64,000 bases of DNA from Pseudomonadota bacterium. GTDB taxonomy: Bacteria > Pseudomonadota > Alphaproteobacteria > Acetobacterales > Acetobacteraceae. Numbering within the stretch: position 1 is the stretch's first letter; each line of letters opens with the position of its first letter. Below the pieces are notes generated by a model. The model did not search any database, had not been told where the DNA came from, and was given only the letters and a program-made list of their open reading frames with translations. Where the stretch lies: NCBI GenBank assembly GCA_021781835.1, contig JAJXWD010000005.1, positions 57,896-121,895 on the forward strand. Direction: 5' to 3'. The translations under genes were made by a program, and so were the position numbers. This document shows, piece by piece, positions 8,208-17,614 of this stretch.

Positions 8208-9149
8208 TTACGCGCGGGTGATGGTTTGGGCGAAGAGCGCGGTGCCGTGCTCGTCGATCAGGCTGTAGTGAAAGCCGTTGGCCGAGAGGGAAGCCGCCAT
8301 GAAGCCATGCGCGCCGGACGCGAAACCCTGGGGGCGCAGCGCGGCGGGCGGGGTGTAGGTTTGCGAGCCGGCGCCGGTGACGATGTGGGTGAGGCCGGCC
8401 ATGTGCACGGATTGCAGCGTGTGGTCGTGGCCGCAAATATAGACCGGCACGTTATGGCGCTGAAGAATGGGCAGGAGATGGGCGATCAGGTCGGGCTGGT
8501 CGTGGTCGTGGTCGGGGTCGGCGGCGGGAATGATGGCCGTGTAGATCGGGTGATGGCCGATGACGATGTTCCACTCGGCCCGGCTGGCGGCCAGGGCGGT
8601 ATCGAGCCAGGCAAGCTGGGCGGCGGGGTTTTGGCCCTCGACCCGAACCGTGGAGCCGTAATATTTTTGGATGAAGGGCGAGGTGTCGAGGAAATAGAAG
8701 GCGGCGGTGGCGCCGCCGGGCAGGGCGTGGGTCTCGTGCCAATAGCGCGCGGGCATCTGCCAGCGGGGGGAGTGCTGGGCGTAGGCGAGCTGGGCCTCGA
8801 CATTGCCACGATAATCGTGATTGCCGAGCAGGACCTTCCAGGGGGATTGCAGGGCGGGGGCGGTGTAGACCTGCTCGAAGCTCTGCCGCCATTGCGGGTC
8901 ATCGAGGCTGGTGACGCCGTTTTCGTAGAAATTATCGCCGACCGAGATGGTGAAGGCGCTGCCAAGCTCGGCCGCGCTCTTGCCCATCTGGGCGGCGACG
9001 GCGGCTTGATGGTCGGCGCCGTGCCGGCCCCAATCGCCGATGAGCACGATGTTCAGCCCCGCCTGCGCGGCGGCGGCGCGCTGGCTGAACGACGCCGCCA
9101 CACCGGAGAGGGCGGCGGAGGCGATGAAATGGCGGCGGGTGAGGGTCAT
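8208..9149 (-). CDS. Tat-exported purple-acid-phosphatase-like metallophosphoesterase
   Basis: A 313-residue periplasmic phosphatase. The N-terminus has a twin-arginine signal (TRRHFIAS, hydrophobic stretch, RAAAAQA cleavage region). The calcineurin-like metal ligands are all visible: GDWG (~39), GDNFYENG, GNHDY, GHHPIY and CGHDH. The order and spacing match small mammalian-type (TRAP/ACP5) acid phosphatases, which hydrolyse phosphomonoesters at a dinuclear metal centre. It is monocistronic, separated from prpB by a terminator. It may contribute to phosphate scavenging together with the Pho-type locus at 45.9 kb, but no Pho box was noticed here. Confidence 0.82.
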   Translation of the reverse strand: MTLTRRHFIASAALSGVAASFSQRAAAAQAGLNIVLIGDWGRHGADHQAAVAAQMGKSAAELGSAFTISVGDNFYENGVTSLDDPQWRQSFEQVYTAPALQSPWKVLLGNHDYRGNVEAQLAYAQHSPRWQMPARYWHETHALPGGATAAFYFLDTSPFIQKYYGSTVRVEGQNPAAQLAWLDTALAASRAEWNIVIGHHPIYTAIIPAADPDHDHDQPDLIAHLLPILQRHNVPVYICGHDHTLQSVHMAGLTHIVTGAGSQTYTPPAALRPQGFASGAHGFMAASLSANGFHYSLIDEHGTALFAQTITRA

Positions 9150-9216
9150 GCGAGGCTCCTGTGGCGTGACGCTGGGTAGCAGCCCGGCCTAGGGATGACC
9201 ATGACGGATTTGCGAC

Positions 9217-9253
9217 AAAAAAACCGCCCCGGCTTACGAAGTCCGGGGCGGTT
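9217..9253 (-). terminator. Rho-independent terminator of the prp cluster
   Basis: On the minus strand AACCGCCCCGG pairs perfectly with CCGGGGCGGTT around a 10-nt loop, followed by a T tract. It lies 60 bp after the prpB stop. Confidence 0.8.
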
Positions 9254-9313
9254 CCAAGGTACCGGCCGCCCATGTTTCAGGGGGGAAGGCGGCGGCCGGC
9301 AGGGAGGCGAAAT

Positions 9314-10228
9314 TCAGCCGATGGGCTCGGGCACGATGGTTTTGACGATCGTGGAGTCCAGGGCCTCGAAGCCTTCATAGTCGATGGTGCTGTAGAGATC
9401 CTTGCGGGTCAGCATCTGGTCCACGCAGTTCTGGGCGCCGCCATCGCGGGCGATGGCGGTGTAGAGCTTCTGCTGGGCCAGGGCGGCAACGCGGAGGCTG
9501 GTGACGGGCCAGATGACCATTTTATAGCCGAAATCCTCGAATTGCTGCTTGGTGTAGAAGGGCGTGCGGCCGAACTCGGTCATGTTGGCGAGCAGGGGCA
9601 CACCGGGCATGCGCTTGGCGAATTCGCGAAACATTTCCTCGGTGTTCAGGGCTTCGGGGAAGATCGCGTCGGCGCCGGCTTCCATGTAGAGCTTGGCGCG
9701 GGCGACGGCGCCCTCGATGCCCTCGGAGGCCGCGGCGTCGGTGCGGGCGATGATGTAGAGATGACGGCGGGCATGACGGGCGGCGGCGACCTTGGCCGCC
9801 ATGTCTTGCGGGCTGGCCAGCTTCTTGTCGTTCAGGTGACCGCATTTCTTGGGCAGCACCTGGTCTTCGAGCTGGATGGCGCCGGCGCCGGCATCCTCGA
9901 AGGTGCGCACCGTGTGCATGACGTTGAGCGCCTCGCCATAGCCGGTGTCGCCGTCGGCCAGGATGGGCAGGCCGGAGGCGCGGGCGATCTGGCGGATGAA
10001 GAAGGCGACCTCATCGACGGTGATGATGCCGAGATCGGGCAGACCCATCGAGGCGGTCATGGCCGCGCCGGAGAGATATACCGCCTCAAATCCAGCCGCC
10101 TTGGCCTGCCGCGAGGCCAGGCCGTTATGGGCGCCGGGGATGCCGAGGATGCCGGGACGGTTGACCAGGGCACGGAAACGCTCGCCCGCGGGGGTGGGAT
10201 CGTAGTGAGAGGCGCTCAGATAGGTCAT
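9314..10228 (-). CDS. prpB: 2-methylisocitrate lyase
   Basis: Cleaves 2-methylisocitrate to pyruvate and succinate, the last step of the methylcitrate cycle for propionyl-CoA. The 304-residue protein has the PEP mutase/isocitrate lyase barrel with GDTGYG (~93) and the catalytic-loop KKCGH with Cys129, the short-form signature of PrpB (isocitrate lyase is far longer). Further family blocks are RTDA and PEALNTEEM. It is the last gene of a minus-strand prpD-like/prpC/prpB cluster and is followed by a strong terminator. Confidence 0.9.
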   Translation of the reverse strand: MTYLSASHYDPTPAGERFRALVNRPGILGIPGAHNGLASRQAKAAGFEAVYLSGAAMTASMGLPDLGIITVDEVAFFIRQIARASGLPILADGDTGYGEALNVMHTVRTFEDAGAGAIQLEDQVLPKKCGHLNDKKLASPQDMAAKVAAARHARRHLYIIARTDAAASEGIEGAVARAKLYMEAGADAIFPEALNTEEMFREFAKRMPGVPLLANMTEFGRTPFYTKQQFEDFGYKMVIWPVTSLRVAALAQQKLYTAIARDGGAQNCVDQMLTRKDLYSTIDYEGFEALDSTIVKTIVPEPIG

Positions 10229-10275
10229 GGGATGCTCCTGTTTGGTCTTTTTGACAAAGAACCAAAAATTTTGGC

Positions 10276-10304
10276 GCCGGCGTGCGCGTGGAGCGCACGC
10301 CGGC
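10276..10304 (-). other. GC-rich hairpin between prpC and prpB
   Basis: GCCGGCGTGCGC pairs perfectly with GCGCACGCCGGC over a 5-nt loop, 8 bp after the prpC stop. AT-rich CCAAAATTTTTGG follows on the minus strand. It may partly terminate or stabilise the prpC message; it is too close to prpB to be called an operon end with certainty. Confidence 0.5.
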
Positions 10305-10312
10305 GGTTCAGG

Positions 10313-11461
10313 TCAACGATCGGCGAGCGGCACGAAGGTCAGGTTCTCGGGGCCGGTGTAATTGGCGCTCGGGCGGATGATCTTGCCGTCGATGCGCTGC
10401 TCGATGACATGCGCGCTCCAGCCCGAGGTGCGGGCAATGACGAAGAGCGGCGTGAACATGGCGGTGGGCACGCCCATCATGTGGTAGGAAACGGCCGAGA
10501 ACCAGTCGAGGTTCGGGAACATCTTCTTCACTTCGGCCATCACGCTCTCGAGACGCTCGGCGATGTCGAACATCTTGGTGCTGCGCGCCTCATCGGAGAG
10601 ATGCCTGGCGACGCGCTTGATGACGACGTTGCGCGGATCGGAGATGGTGTAGACCGGGTGGCCGAAGCCGATCACCACTTCCTTGCGCTCGACGCGGGCG
10701 CGGATGTCGGCTTCCGCCTCGTCGGGGGTGGCGTAGCGCTTCTGGATTTCGAACGCCACCTCGTTGGCGCCGCCATGCTTAGGGCCACGCAGCGCGCCGA
10801 TGCCGCCCGCGATGGCGGAATAGAAATCAGACCCCGTGCCCGCGACCACGCGGCAGGTGAAGGTGGAGGCGTTGAACTCATGCTCGGCATAGAGGATGAG
10901 CGAGGTGTGCATGGCGCGCACCCAGCTCTCCTTGGGCTCCTCGCCATGGAGCAGGTGCAGGAAATGGCCGCCGATGCTGTCATCGTTGGTTTCGACCTCG
11001 ATGCGCCGGCCGTTGGTGGCGTAATGATACCAGTAGAGCAGCGCCGAACCCAGCGAGGCCATCAGCTTGTCGGCGATATCACGCGCGCCCGGAACGTTAT
11101 GGTCGTGCGCCTCGGGCAGGAGGGTGCCGAGCACGGAGACGTAGGTGCGCATCACATCCATCGGGTGGGCGGCGGCGGGGATCTGCTCGAGCACCGCCTT
11201 GGCGGCGGCGGGCAGGCCGCGCAGGGATTTCAGCTTGGCCTTGTAGGCGGCCAGCTCGGCGATGTTGGGCAGGGCGCCGTGAACGAGCAGATGGGCGATT
11301 TCCTCGAACTCGCAGCTATCGGCGAAATCGAGAATGTCATAGCCGCGGTAATGGAGATCGTTGCCGGAACGGCCGACGGTGCAAAGCGCGGTGTTGCCCG
11401 CGGCAACGCCCGAGAGGGCAACGGATTTTTTCGGCTTGGGCAGGGTGGAAGCTTCGTTCAT
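10313..11461 (-). CDS. prpC: 2-methylcitrate synthase (citrate synthase family)
   Basis: Condenses propionyl-CoA with oxaloacetate. I start at 11461 ([10 protein letters not shown]), preceded by an AGGAG-like site, instead of the longer track ORF; this gives 382 residues, the usual PrpC length. Citrate-synthase active-site blocks are present: [10 protein letters not shown] with its His, [13 protein letters not shown], and [10 protein letters not shown]. The context with prpB and a PrpD-family gene supports methylcitrate over citrate synthase. A dual role cannot be excluded. Confidence 0.9.
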   Translation of the reverse strand: MNEASTLPKPKKSVALSGVAAGNTALCTVGRSGNDLHYRGYDILDFADSCEFEEIAHLLVHGALPNIAELAAYKAKLKSLRGLPAAAKAVLEQIPAAAHPMDVMRTYVSVLGTLLPEAHDHNVPGARDIADKLMASLGSALLYWYHYATNGRRIEVETNDDSIGGHFLHLLHGEEPKESWVRAMHTSLILYAEHEFNASTFTCRVVAGTGSDFYSAIAGGIGALRGPKHGGANEVAFEIQKRYATPDEAEADIRARVERKEVVIGFGHPVYTISDPRNVVIKRVARHLSDEARSTKMFDIAERLESVMAEVKKMFPNLDWFSAVSYHMMGVPTAMFTPLFVIARTSGWSAHVIEQRIDGKIIRPSANYTGPENLTFVPLADR

Positions 11462-11553
11462 GACGGTCTCCTGTGATCGGCGGCTTATCGGGTGCCGCCC
11501 GGTTGGGGGGCTTGGCGGGGCGGGCGGGCGAGGCCGCCTGGCAAGCGAAACAT

Positions 11554-12561
11554 TCAAAAAATTCCGGGCTTCGATTCATCCAAGGCCCCGGCCGGAACGG
11601 CGACATTGAGACTACTCAGCTCTCCGGCCGTCAAGCGGTGCAGGTTTTGCACAGATTCGAGGAAACGGTTGCGCTCCCGGGTGGTGATGAGCCCCTCGGT
11701 CAGCGCCAGGAAATTGGCGATTTGCGCCGTGCGCCCGGGCGGGGCGGCGGCGAGAATGGCGGTTCGGGTCTCGCCCGCTTCGGGCAGGCGGATCTGGCAC
11801 TGGGCCGGGCTGGCCATGAGCATGAAAATTTCGCTCTCATCGGCCGGGTTGGGCGCGCCCGCGCCGCGCATGGCGTGGTCCACGGCCTCTATGGCGAGCT
11901 TGCCGGCATGGGCCGGGGCGAAAACCGGCCAGGACGAGACCAGGCCCGCGCCCCCCAGGGCCGGCACGCACGAGACATGCACCGCCTGTTGCAGCGCCTG
12001 ATGGATGGTTTCCTGCTTCAGCCCGAGCAGCGCGCCGAGGCCGGCCGCCTGGGCCGGGGCGAGATGGGCCATGGGCGAACGCGGACGGGCGGGGAGATCG
12101 AGCCCCTCGCGCAGGGCGGCGTGAATTTCGGCCGCCGCCACCACGGCGCGGATGAGGTCCCGGCCGGATTTTTCGCGGGCCTGGGCGACCGCCAGCAGAG
12201 GGGGCAGCAGATCGGCCAGCGAGGGCGCGGCCGCGCCTGCCAGGGCGCGCACCGCCGTGCCGTTGGCCCAGGCGGCCCAGCCGGCGCTGACCCCGATGCG
12301 CGAGGGCACGCCGAATAGCTGCGCGCCGCCGGCTTTTTTGGCATGCGCCAGAGCCGCGCCGCGCGCCGACACCGCCGGGGCGCTGTTGAGGGCGGCCAGA
12401 GCGGCGGCGGCATTGGCGAGCAGCTGGCCGACGATGAGGGAGGCGGCATCCTTGGCCGTGGGCGCGCGCGCGGCGGCGACGCCGGCGAGCTTCCAGGCGA
12501 GCTGGTCTTCACGGGCGGGCATGGCCTGGGCGAGGCTTTGTCTGACGTCGTGAAGCTTCAT
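11554..12561 (-). CDS. Short, divergent MmgE/PrpD-family protein
   Basis: By position the 2-methylcitrate dehydratase of the prp cluster. Start at 12561 (MKLHDVRQ) with GGAGG upstream, 335 residues, whereas PrpD is usually 450-490. The N-terminal helical domain aligns with the family by eye ([18 protein letters not shown]). The segment that normally follows, carrying the catalytic Asp and an HPxDN-type His motif, is replaced by [12 protein letters not shown]. The later lid domain is also shortened, although an ALTEGLI-like C-terminus remains. It may be catalytically weak or specialised, with the real dehydration done elsewhere by an aconitase-type enzyme. First gene of the minus-strand cluster, divergent from the Xre regulator. 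Confidence 0.65.
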   Translation of the reverse strand: MKLHDVRQSLAQAMPAREDQLAWKLAGVAAARAPTAKDAASLIVGQLLANAAAALAALNSAPAVSARGAALAHAKKAGGAQLFGVPSRIGVSAGWAAWANGTAVRALAGAAAPSLADLLPPLLAVAQAREKSGRDLIRAVVAAAEIHAALREGLDLPARPRSPMAHLAPAQAAGLGALLGLKQETIHQALQQAVHVSCVPALGGAGLVSSWPVFAPAHAGKLAIEAVDHAMRGAGAPNPADESEIFMLMASPAQCQIRLPEAGETRTAILAAAPPGRTAQIANFLALTEGLITTRERNRFLESVQNLHRLTAGELSSLNVAVPAGALDESKPGIF

Positions 12562-12650
12562 GCCCTGCCTCCTCCGTGTGGTTGCGCCGTGTGGACCGGG
12601 TCCTCCTTTCGCGCCGATGGGCCGCAACGTCTAGCTGTCTTGGTGCGGAT

Positions 12651-12690
12651 TAGAGCGAAGCGCTTGCGCCGGTTTGCAAAGCTTGCGAAG
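12651..12690. promoter_or_regulatory. Candidate operator with TTTGCAAA / TTGCG motifs
   Basis: The 136-bp divergent gap between the prpD-like gene and the Xre regulator contains GCGAAGCGCTTGCG and then TTTGCAAAGCTTGCGAAG, a cluster of TTGC/GCAA half-sites. RamB/PrpR-type short-chain-acyl regulators are known to bind TTTGCAAA-like sites, so autoregulation and control of prpDCB are plausible. The right part overlaps the likely ribosome-binding region of the regulator. Confidence 0.4.
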
Positions 12691-12697
12691 ATTGCCG

Positions 12698-14101
12698 ATG
12701 GCTGGAAAGAAAATCTTTGCTGGTGAGCGGCTGCGCCGGGGCCGCGAGCGGCTGGGGCTGAACCAGGCGCAGCTGGCGGCGCGGCTGACCATTTCGCCCT
12801 CTTATCTGAACCAGCTGGAGCGCGACCAGCGGCCGCTGACCGGGCCGCTGCTCGAACGGCTCTCGGTGATGCTGAAAGTGCCGAAAACCTATTTCGCGGA
12901 TACCCAGGACGCCAAGCGCGAGGCGCAGCTGCGCGAGTCACTGGCCGACCCGCTGTTTCGCGCTACCCCCAAGGCACTGGGCGAGATCGGCGCCGTGGTG
13001 CGCGCGGCGCCGCATGTCGCGGAAGCCTTCATGACCCTCTATGAAGCCTATACGGCCCGCGCCGAGTTGCTGGCCACCGCCAACCCCGCCGGCCCGCCGC
13101 GCTTTCCCTATGACGAGGTGCGCGACTGGGTGCAGGGGCGGGTGAACCATTTCGACAGCCTGGACCGCGCGGCGGAGGCGGTGTTTGAGGACCGGCATTT
13201 CGAGCCGCGGAATTTGCGCGAGGATTTGCGCCGCTATTTGCGCGACCGGCACGGCATTGTCACCGCCTCGGACCCTGGGCTGCTGGGGGCGGGCTTGTTT
13301 TGGCGGCTGAGCCGGCAGGCGCGGCGGCTTTATCTGGCGGAAGACGCGGCGCCCGAGAGCCAGATGTTTTGGATGGCCCATGTCATTGGGCAGCTGGAGC
13401 ATGGCGCGCTGATTGAGAAGGAGGTGCGGCGGGTGGCGTTTTCATCCGAGGAGGCGCGGGGGCTGGCGCGCATCGCGCTGGCCAATTATTTCGCGGGCGC
13501 TCTGATTTTGCCCTACCGGCGCTTTCATGAGACGGCGAAGCTGGTGCGCTATGACATTCAGCGCCTGCAACGCCAGTTCGGGGCGAGCTTTGAGCAGATC
13601 TGCCACCGGCTCTCGACGCTGCAACGGCCCGGACTGCCGGGGATACCGTTTTACTTCGTGAAGACCGATATTGCCGGCAATATCCTCAAACGCTCCTCGG
13701 CCACGCGCTTTTCCTTCGCGCAGTTTGGCGGGCCTTGCCCGCTTTGGAATGTTTACCGGGCCTTTGCGCATCCGGGCGAGATATTGGTGCAGATGGCGCA
13801 GACGCCCGACGATGTGACCTATTTGAACATCGCCCGCACGGTCGGGCGGGGGGGCGGGGCTTATCTCTCGCGGCCGCGCGCGGTGGCGGTGGTGCTGGGG
13901 TGCGAGATTTCCTACGCCCCCGAAACCGTTTACGCGGCCGGGCTGGACCTGAACAACCGCGCGGCGCCCGACCCGATTGGGCCAGGCTGCCGGGCCTGCG
14001 AGCGCACCAATTGCCGCCACCGCTCGGTGCCGCCGCTGGGGCTGGGGCTGGATATGGGCACGATTGAGCGCGGCATGGTGCCTTACCAGCTCAAAGGCTG
14101 A
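12698..14101 (+). CDS. Xre-family short-chain fatty acyl transcriptional regulator (RamB/ScfR/PrpR type)
   Basis: A 467-residue regulator starting at 12698 (MAGKKIFAGERL). The N-terminal HTH (LNQAQLAARLTISPSYLNQLERDQRPL, ~18-45) is followed by an IrrE/M78-like central region (FSSEEARGLARIALANYFAGALILPY). A C-terminal Cys-rich short-chain-acyl sensing domain (GPGCRACERTNCRHR) comes last. This architecture is that of regulators of acetate and propionate metabolism that bind CoA thioesters. It is divergent from the prp cluster, which it very likely controls. Confidence 0.85.
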   Translation: MAGKKIFAGERLRRGRERLGLNQAQLAARLTISPSYLNQLERDQRPLTGPLLERLSVMLKVPKTYFADTQDAKREAQLRESLADPLFRATPKALGEIGAVVRAAPHVAEAFMTLYEAYTARAELLATANPAGPPRFPYDEVRDWVQGRVNHFDSLDRAAEAVFEDRHFEPRNLREDLRRYLRDRHGIVTASDPGLLGAGLFWRLSRQARRLYLAEDAAPESQMFWMAHVIGQLEHGALIEKEVRRVAFSSEEARGLARIALANYFAGALILPYRRFHETAKLVRYDIQRLQRQFGASFEQICHRLSTLQRPGLPGIPFYFVKTDIAGNILKRSSATRFSFAQFGGPCPLWNVYRAFAHPGEILVQMAQTPDDVTYLNIARTVGRGGGAYLSRPRAVAVVLGCEISYAPETVYAAGLDLNNRAAPDPIGPGCRACERTNCRHRSVPPLGLGLDMGTIERGMVPYQLKG

Positions 14102-14103
14102 GA

Positions 14104-15804
14104 TCAGCCCTCGCCCCAGCAGGCGAATTTGGAGGTTTGGCCGATGCCGGGGTTGAAGCAGTTGCAGGGATCGAGCGCCTTGTAGTGCGCGGCCAGGGCC
14201 GGCTTGGCCTTGTAGAGATGACCGACATTATGCTCGGCCGGGTATTCGGCGCCGCGCTCATCGAGCAGGGCCCACATCTCATGCTCAATGGCGAGCGGGT
14301 CGGCGCCTTTTTGCACGATATAGTCCTGGTGGAAGACGTGACAGAAGAAATGCCCGTAATAGAGCTTGTGGAGGAGGCGCTGGTTCAGGCCATCGGGGAG
14401 ATGTTCCTGCCATTGTTCATCATTGCGGCGGAGCGCGATGTCGAGGGCGACGATGTCTTCGACACTGTTTTGGTGGATGGCACGGTAGCGTACCGCCGCG
14501 CCCGCCACCGCGAAACGGTGCAGGAAGGCCTTGGCGGCCTCGGCGGGCGTGCATTCGAAATAATCGCCGCCGGCGGAGGGGAACGAGGTGGCGAGATAGG
14601 CGCGGGCTTCCTCGATGCCCTCACCCGCCATTTTGAGCAGCAGGTGATGCTCGAAGCGGTCACGCCAGGTGAGCATGCGGGCGGGCAGATGCTGGGGGAA
14701 GAGATGGCTGGCGGCCTGCATCAGCCGGTCTGAGAGGAAGCGCGGCAGGAGGGGGACGCGGGCGGCGGCCTGGTCGAAGCGGGATTTGAGGGCGAACAGG
14801 GCGGGCAGGCGGTCTGTGCCGAGCTTCTCGATGGCGAGGAACATGTCCTTGCCGTATTTGACCGCGATGTCGAAGGCGGTGCGGTGAATATATTCACCCG
14901 CCACCGGCAGGGACTGGAAATTTGCCAGTATGTGGCGGCGCAGGCGGGTGAGCTCGACCGGGTCGTTGGTGCCGATATAGAAGGTGGCGATGTGCTCATC
15001 CTGGGGGAAGGTGTCGAGGCGGGTGGCGAAGATGGCGACCTTACCGGCCGAGCCGGACGCCTCGAACAGGCGCCTGGGGTCGGCGTTGAAGCGGGCCGGG
15101 GTGGGGGCCGTGACGTCACGCACATGGGTGGCGTAGTCGGGGTCGGAGGCGGCGCGGGTGGAGGGCTGGTCGATGTCGCCTGGGGCGAAATCGCCGGCTT
15201 CCAGGCGGGAGAGGATGGTTTCGGGCTCGTTGCCGAGGTTGATGCCCAGATGATTGACCAGTTCCAGCGCGCCGGACGCGGTGACGCGCGCGAACAGGGC
15301 CAGCTCGGTGTAGGCCGGGCCGCGGCGGATGAGCGCGCCGCCGGAATTATTGGCGATGCCGCCATTGACCGAGGCGCCCAGGCAGGACGAGCCGATGACG
15401 GAATGGGGCTCGCGCTTGAAGGGGCGGAGGGTCTTTTCGAGCTGGAACAGCGTGGCGCCGGGCAGCGCCACCACCTGCGACGCGCCGGGCAGGACGTGGA
15501 GTTTGGCCAGGCGCAACGTGTTGATGATGACGATGGGGCGGTCATAGGCGGTGCCGTCGGGGGTGGAGCCGCCGGTGAGGCCGGTATTGGCGGCCTGCAT
15601 GATGATGATGACCCCCGCCGCGTGGCAGGCCTGGAGCGCGCGCCATTGCTCGATGAGCGAGCCGGGGCGCACCACCGCCAGCACCGCCCCTGAGCCGAAA
15701 CGAAAGCCGGTGGCGAAGCGCGCCGTGGCGCGCGGGCCGGTGAGCACGTGGCGGCGGCCTGAGATGGCAGTGAGGCTGTGGAGGAGGGCGGCATGGTCGG
15801 TCAT
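14104..15804 (-). CDS. dld: Quinone-dependent D-lactate dehydrogenase
   Basis: Membrane-associated FAD enzyme oxidising D-lactate to pyruvate with electrons passed to quinone. The 566-residue length matches E. coli Dld (571). The PCMH-type FAD-binding half has QAANTGLTGGSTPDG (~70) and the SSCLGASVNGGIANNSGG stretch (~140). The C-terminal half matches the Dld membrane-binding domain (HQNSVEDIVALDIALRRND, YYGHFFCHVFHQDYI, NVGHLYKAKPALAAHYKALDPCN). It is convergent with the Xre regulator and lies downstream of the lactate permease gene on the same strand (57-bp gap), so both are probably one lactate-use unit. Confidence 0.92.
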   Translation of the reverse strand: MTDHAALLHSLTAISGRRHVLTGPRATARFATGFRFGSGAVLAVVRPGSLIEQWRALQACHAAGVIIIMQAANTGLTGGSTPDGTAYDRPIVIINTLRLAKLHVLPGASQVVALPGATLFQLEKTLRPFKREPHSVIGSSCLGASVNGGIANNSGGALIRRGPAYTELALFARVTASGALELVNHLGINLGNEPETILSRLEAGDFAPGDIDQPSTRAASDPDYATHVRDVTAPTPARFNADPRRLFEASGSAGKVAIFATRLDTFPQDEHIATFYIGTNDPVELTRLRRHILANFQSLPVAGEYIHRTAFDIAVKYGKDMFLAIEKLGTDRLPALFALKSRFDQAAARVPLLPRFLSDRLMQAASHLFPQHLPARMLTWRDRFEHHLLLKMAGEGIEEARAYLATSFPSAGGDYFECTPAEAAKAFLHRFAVAGAAVRYRAIHQNSVEDIVALDIALRRNDEQWQEHLPDGLNQRLLHKLYYGHFFCHVFHQDYIVQKGADPLAIEHEMWALLDERGAEYPAEHNVGHLYKAKPALAAHYKALDPCNCFNPGIGQTSKFACWGEG

Positions 15805-15861
15805 GGCATAACCTTATCACATAGCGCGCGGGGCGGGTGGAGCCCCACCCCGCGTTTTGCC

Positions 15862-17475
15862 TCAGCCCAGGTGCGGGATGACCCAGGGAATGAGGAACTG
15901 AATGGCGGCGACCAGCCCGGCCAGGGCCAGGGTGAGCACCACCGAATGAATGAACACACGGGCGAACACCTTGCCCTCATGGCCGTTCATGCCCGTGACC
16001 GAGCAGCCGGTGGAGATGTTTTGGGGCGAGATGATTTTGCCCATGACGCCGCCCGCCGAGTTGGTGGCCGCGAACAGCACCGGGCTGAGCGAAAGCTGCT
16101 TGGCCGCCACCACCTGCAAATTGCCGAACAAAGCGTTGCCTGAGGTGTCGGAACCCGAGAGCATGACCGCGATCCAGCCCAGGAAAGGCGAGAGGATGAC
16201 GAAGACCCCGCCCGTGGCCGCGACGCCAGCACCCAGCGTGTAGGCGAGACCGGCATAGTTCATGAGGAAGGCCAGCGCCACAATGCTGACCACCGTGACC
16301 GTGGGCAGGAAGATTTGGCGCAGCGTTTGCCCCAGCGCGGCGAGCATGGATGAGAGCGAAAGGCCGCCCAGCAGCCCGGTGAGCAGGGCCGCGAGCAAAA
16401 TGGCCGTGCCGGTGGTGAGCGGCTGGAAGAGGAACACCGCCGGGTAGGGCTTGGCGTTGTAGAGGGTGATGGAGATGGCCTTGTTGAGACCCGGCCAGGG
16501 AATGGCGTGGGCGCCGAGGGCGGCGAGCTTCAGGTTTGTCCAGGCGATGACGACCACCGACACGATGACCCAGGGCAGCCAGCCCGACCAGGGATGGCGG
16601 GTGGATTTGGCGGGCGCGCCGTGGAGCAGCTCATCGCGCACGGCGAAGGCGGCATCGGGGGCGGGTTTCCAGACTTGCAGGAACAACAAGGTGAAAATGA
16701 GCGAGCCGAGGGAGGAGAGCACGTCGGTGAGGGCGTAGTCGAGCAGGTTGGAGGCCACGAACTGCATGGCCGCGAACGAGCCGCCCGCCGCCAGCAGCAG
16801 GGGCCAGAGCGCGCGGAGCGAACGGAACCCGCCATAGAGCGCCATGACATAGAACGGCAGGGCGAAGGCGACGACGGGCAGCTCGCGCCCGACCATGGCG
16901 CCGAGCGCGGTGGCCGGCAGGCCGGTGACCGCGCCCAGCACGGTGACGGGCACGCCGAGCGCGCCGAACGCCACGGGGGCTGTGTTGAAGATGAGCACGA
17001 AGACCAGGGCCTCGAGCGCCGGAAAACCGACCAGCATGAGCAGCGAAGAGGTGATGGCGACCGGCGTGCCGAACCCGGCCACGCCTTCGAGCAGCGCGCC
17101 GAAGCAGAAGCCGATGACCACCAGCACGACCCGGCGGTCGTTGGGCAGGTGGGTGACCACCCAGGAGCGGAAGGCATCGAAAAACCCGGCGCGCACGGAA
17201 ATGTTGTAGAGCAGCAGGGCGTTGAGGACGATCCACATCACCGGCCAGAGGGCGAAGGCGGCGCCATTGGCGATGGCGGCCAGCGCCAAATGGGCCGGCA
17301 TGGCCCAGAGCGTGGTGGCGATGATGAGACACAGCGCCAGCCCCGCCAGCGCCGCCTGCCAGGCCGGGCGGCGCAGCACGCCGAGCAGCACGAGCACCAG
17401 CGCCACCGGCAAGGCGGCGACCAGAAAAGACGGCAGCAGCGCGCCGCCAATGGGGGTGATGAGTTGCGCGAACAT
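15862..17475 (-). CDS. L-lactate permease family transporter
   Basis: A polytopic inner-membrane protein of the LctP family importing lactate or glycolate with protons. I start at 17475 (MFAQLITPIGG), preceded by GGAGG, giving 537 residues; the track ORF extends 29 residues without hydrophobic character. Many hydrophobic segments are visible, plus family blocks GVAGFGTPVAITSSLL, SGSDTSGNALFGNLQ, and NSAGGVMGKIISPQN near the C-terminus. It precedes dld. No lldD or lldR gene is present beside it. Confidence 0.88.
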   Translation of the reverse strand: MFAQLITPIGGALLPSFLVAALPVALVLVLLGVLRRPAWQAALAGLALCLIIATTLWAMPAHLALAAIANGAAFALWPVMWIVLNALLLYNISVRAGFFDAFRSWVVTHLPNDRRVVLVVIGFCFGALLEGVAGFGTPVAITSSLLMLVGFPALEALVFVLIFNTAPVAFGALGVPVTVLGAVTGLPATALGAMVGRELPVVAFALPFYVMALYGGFRSLRALWPLLLAAGGSFAAMQFVASNLLDYALTDVLSSLGSLIFTLLFLQVWKPAPDAAFAVRDELLHGAPAKSTRHPWSGWLPWVIVSVVVIAWTNLKLAALGAHAIPWPGLNKAISITLYNAKPYPAVFLFQPLTTGTAILLAALLTGLLGGLSLSSMLAALGQTLRQIFLPTVTVVSIVALAFLMNYAGLAYTLGAGVAATGGVFVILSPFLGWIAVMLSGSDTSGNALFGNLQVVAAKQLSLSPVLFAATNSAGGVMGKIISPQNISTGCSVTGMNGHEGKVFARVFIHSVVLTLALAGLVAAIQFLIPWVIPHLG

Positions 17476-17586
17476 CAGGCGAAAACCTCCGCCCGCGCGG
17501 GCCGGTGAATGAGCATGGGACCTCCCGTTCTGTTTTGACTTGGACAGAAGGCCAAATAACATGGCTGATTATTTTTTGGCAAATAA

Positions 17587-17614
17587 ATTTTACCATTAAA
17601 ATTTATGGTAAAAT
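17587..17614. promoter_or_regulatory. Perfect 10-bp inverted repeat upstream of the lactate permease
   Basis: ATTTTACCAT-8 bp-ATGGTAAAAT, inside an AT-rich stretch about 110 bp upstream of the permease start. It has the size and symmetry of a GntR- or LysR-type operator. The rest of the 429-bp gap (17476-17904) holds repeat copy 2 and nothing else I can recognise. Confidence 0.6.

Noticed and set aside
9272-11476. 734-residue plus-strand ORF
   Set aside because: It lies antisense to prpB and prpC, has a Gly/Asp/His-rich composition and no recognisable domain.
16507-17508. 333-residue plus-strand ORF rich in Gly/Glu/His
   Set aside because: It is antisense to the lactate permease, with composition bias only.
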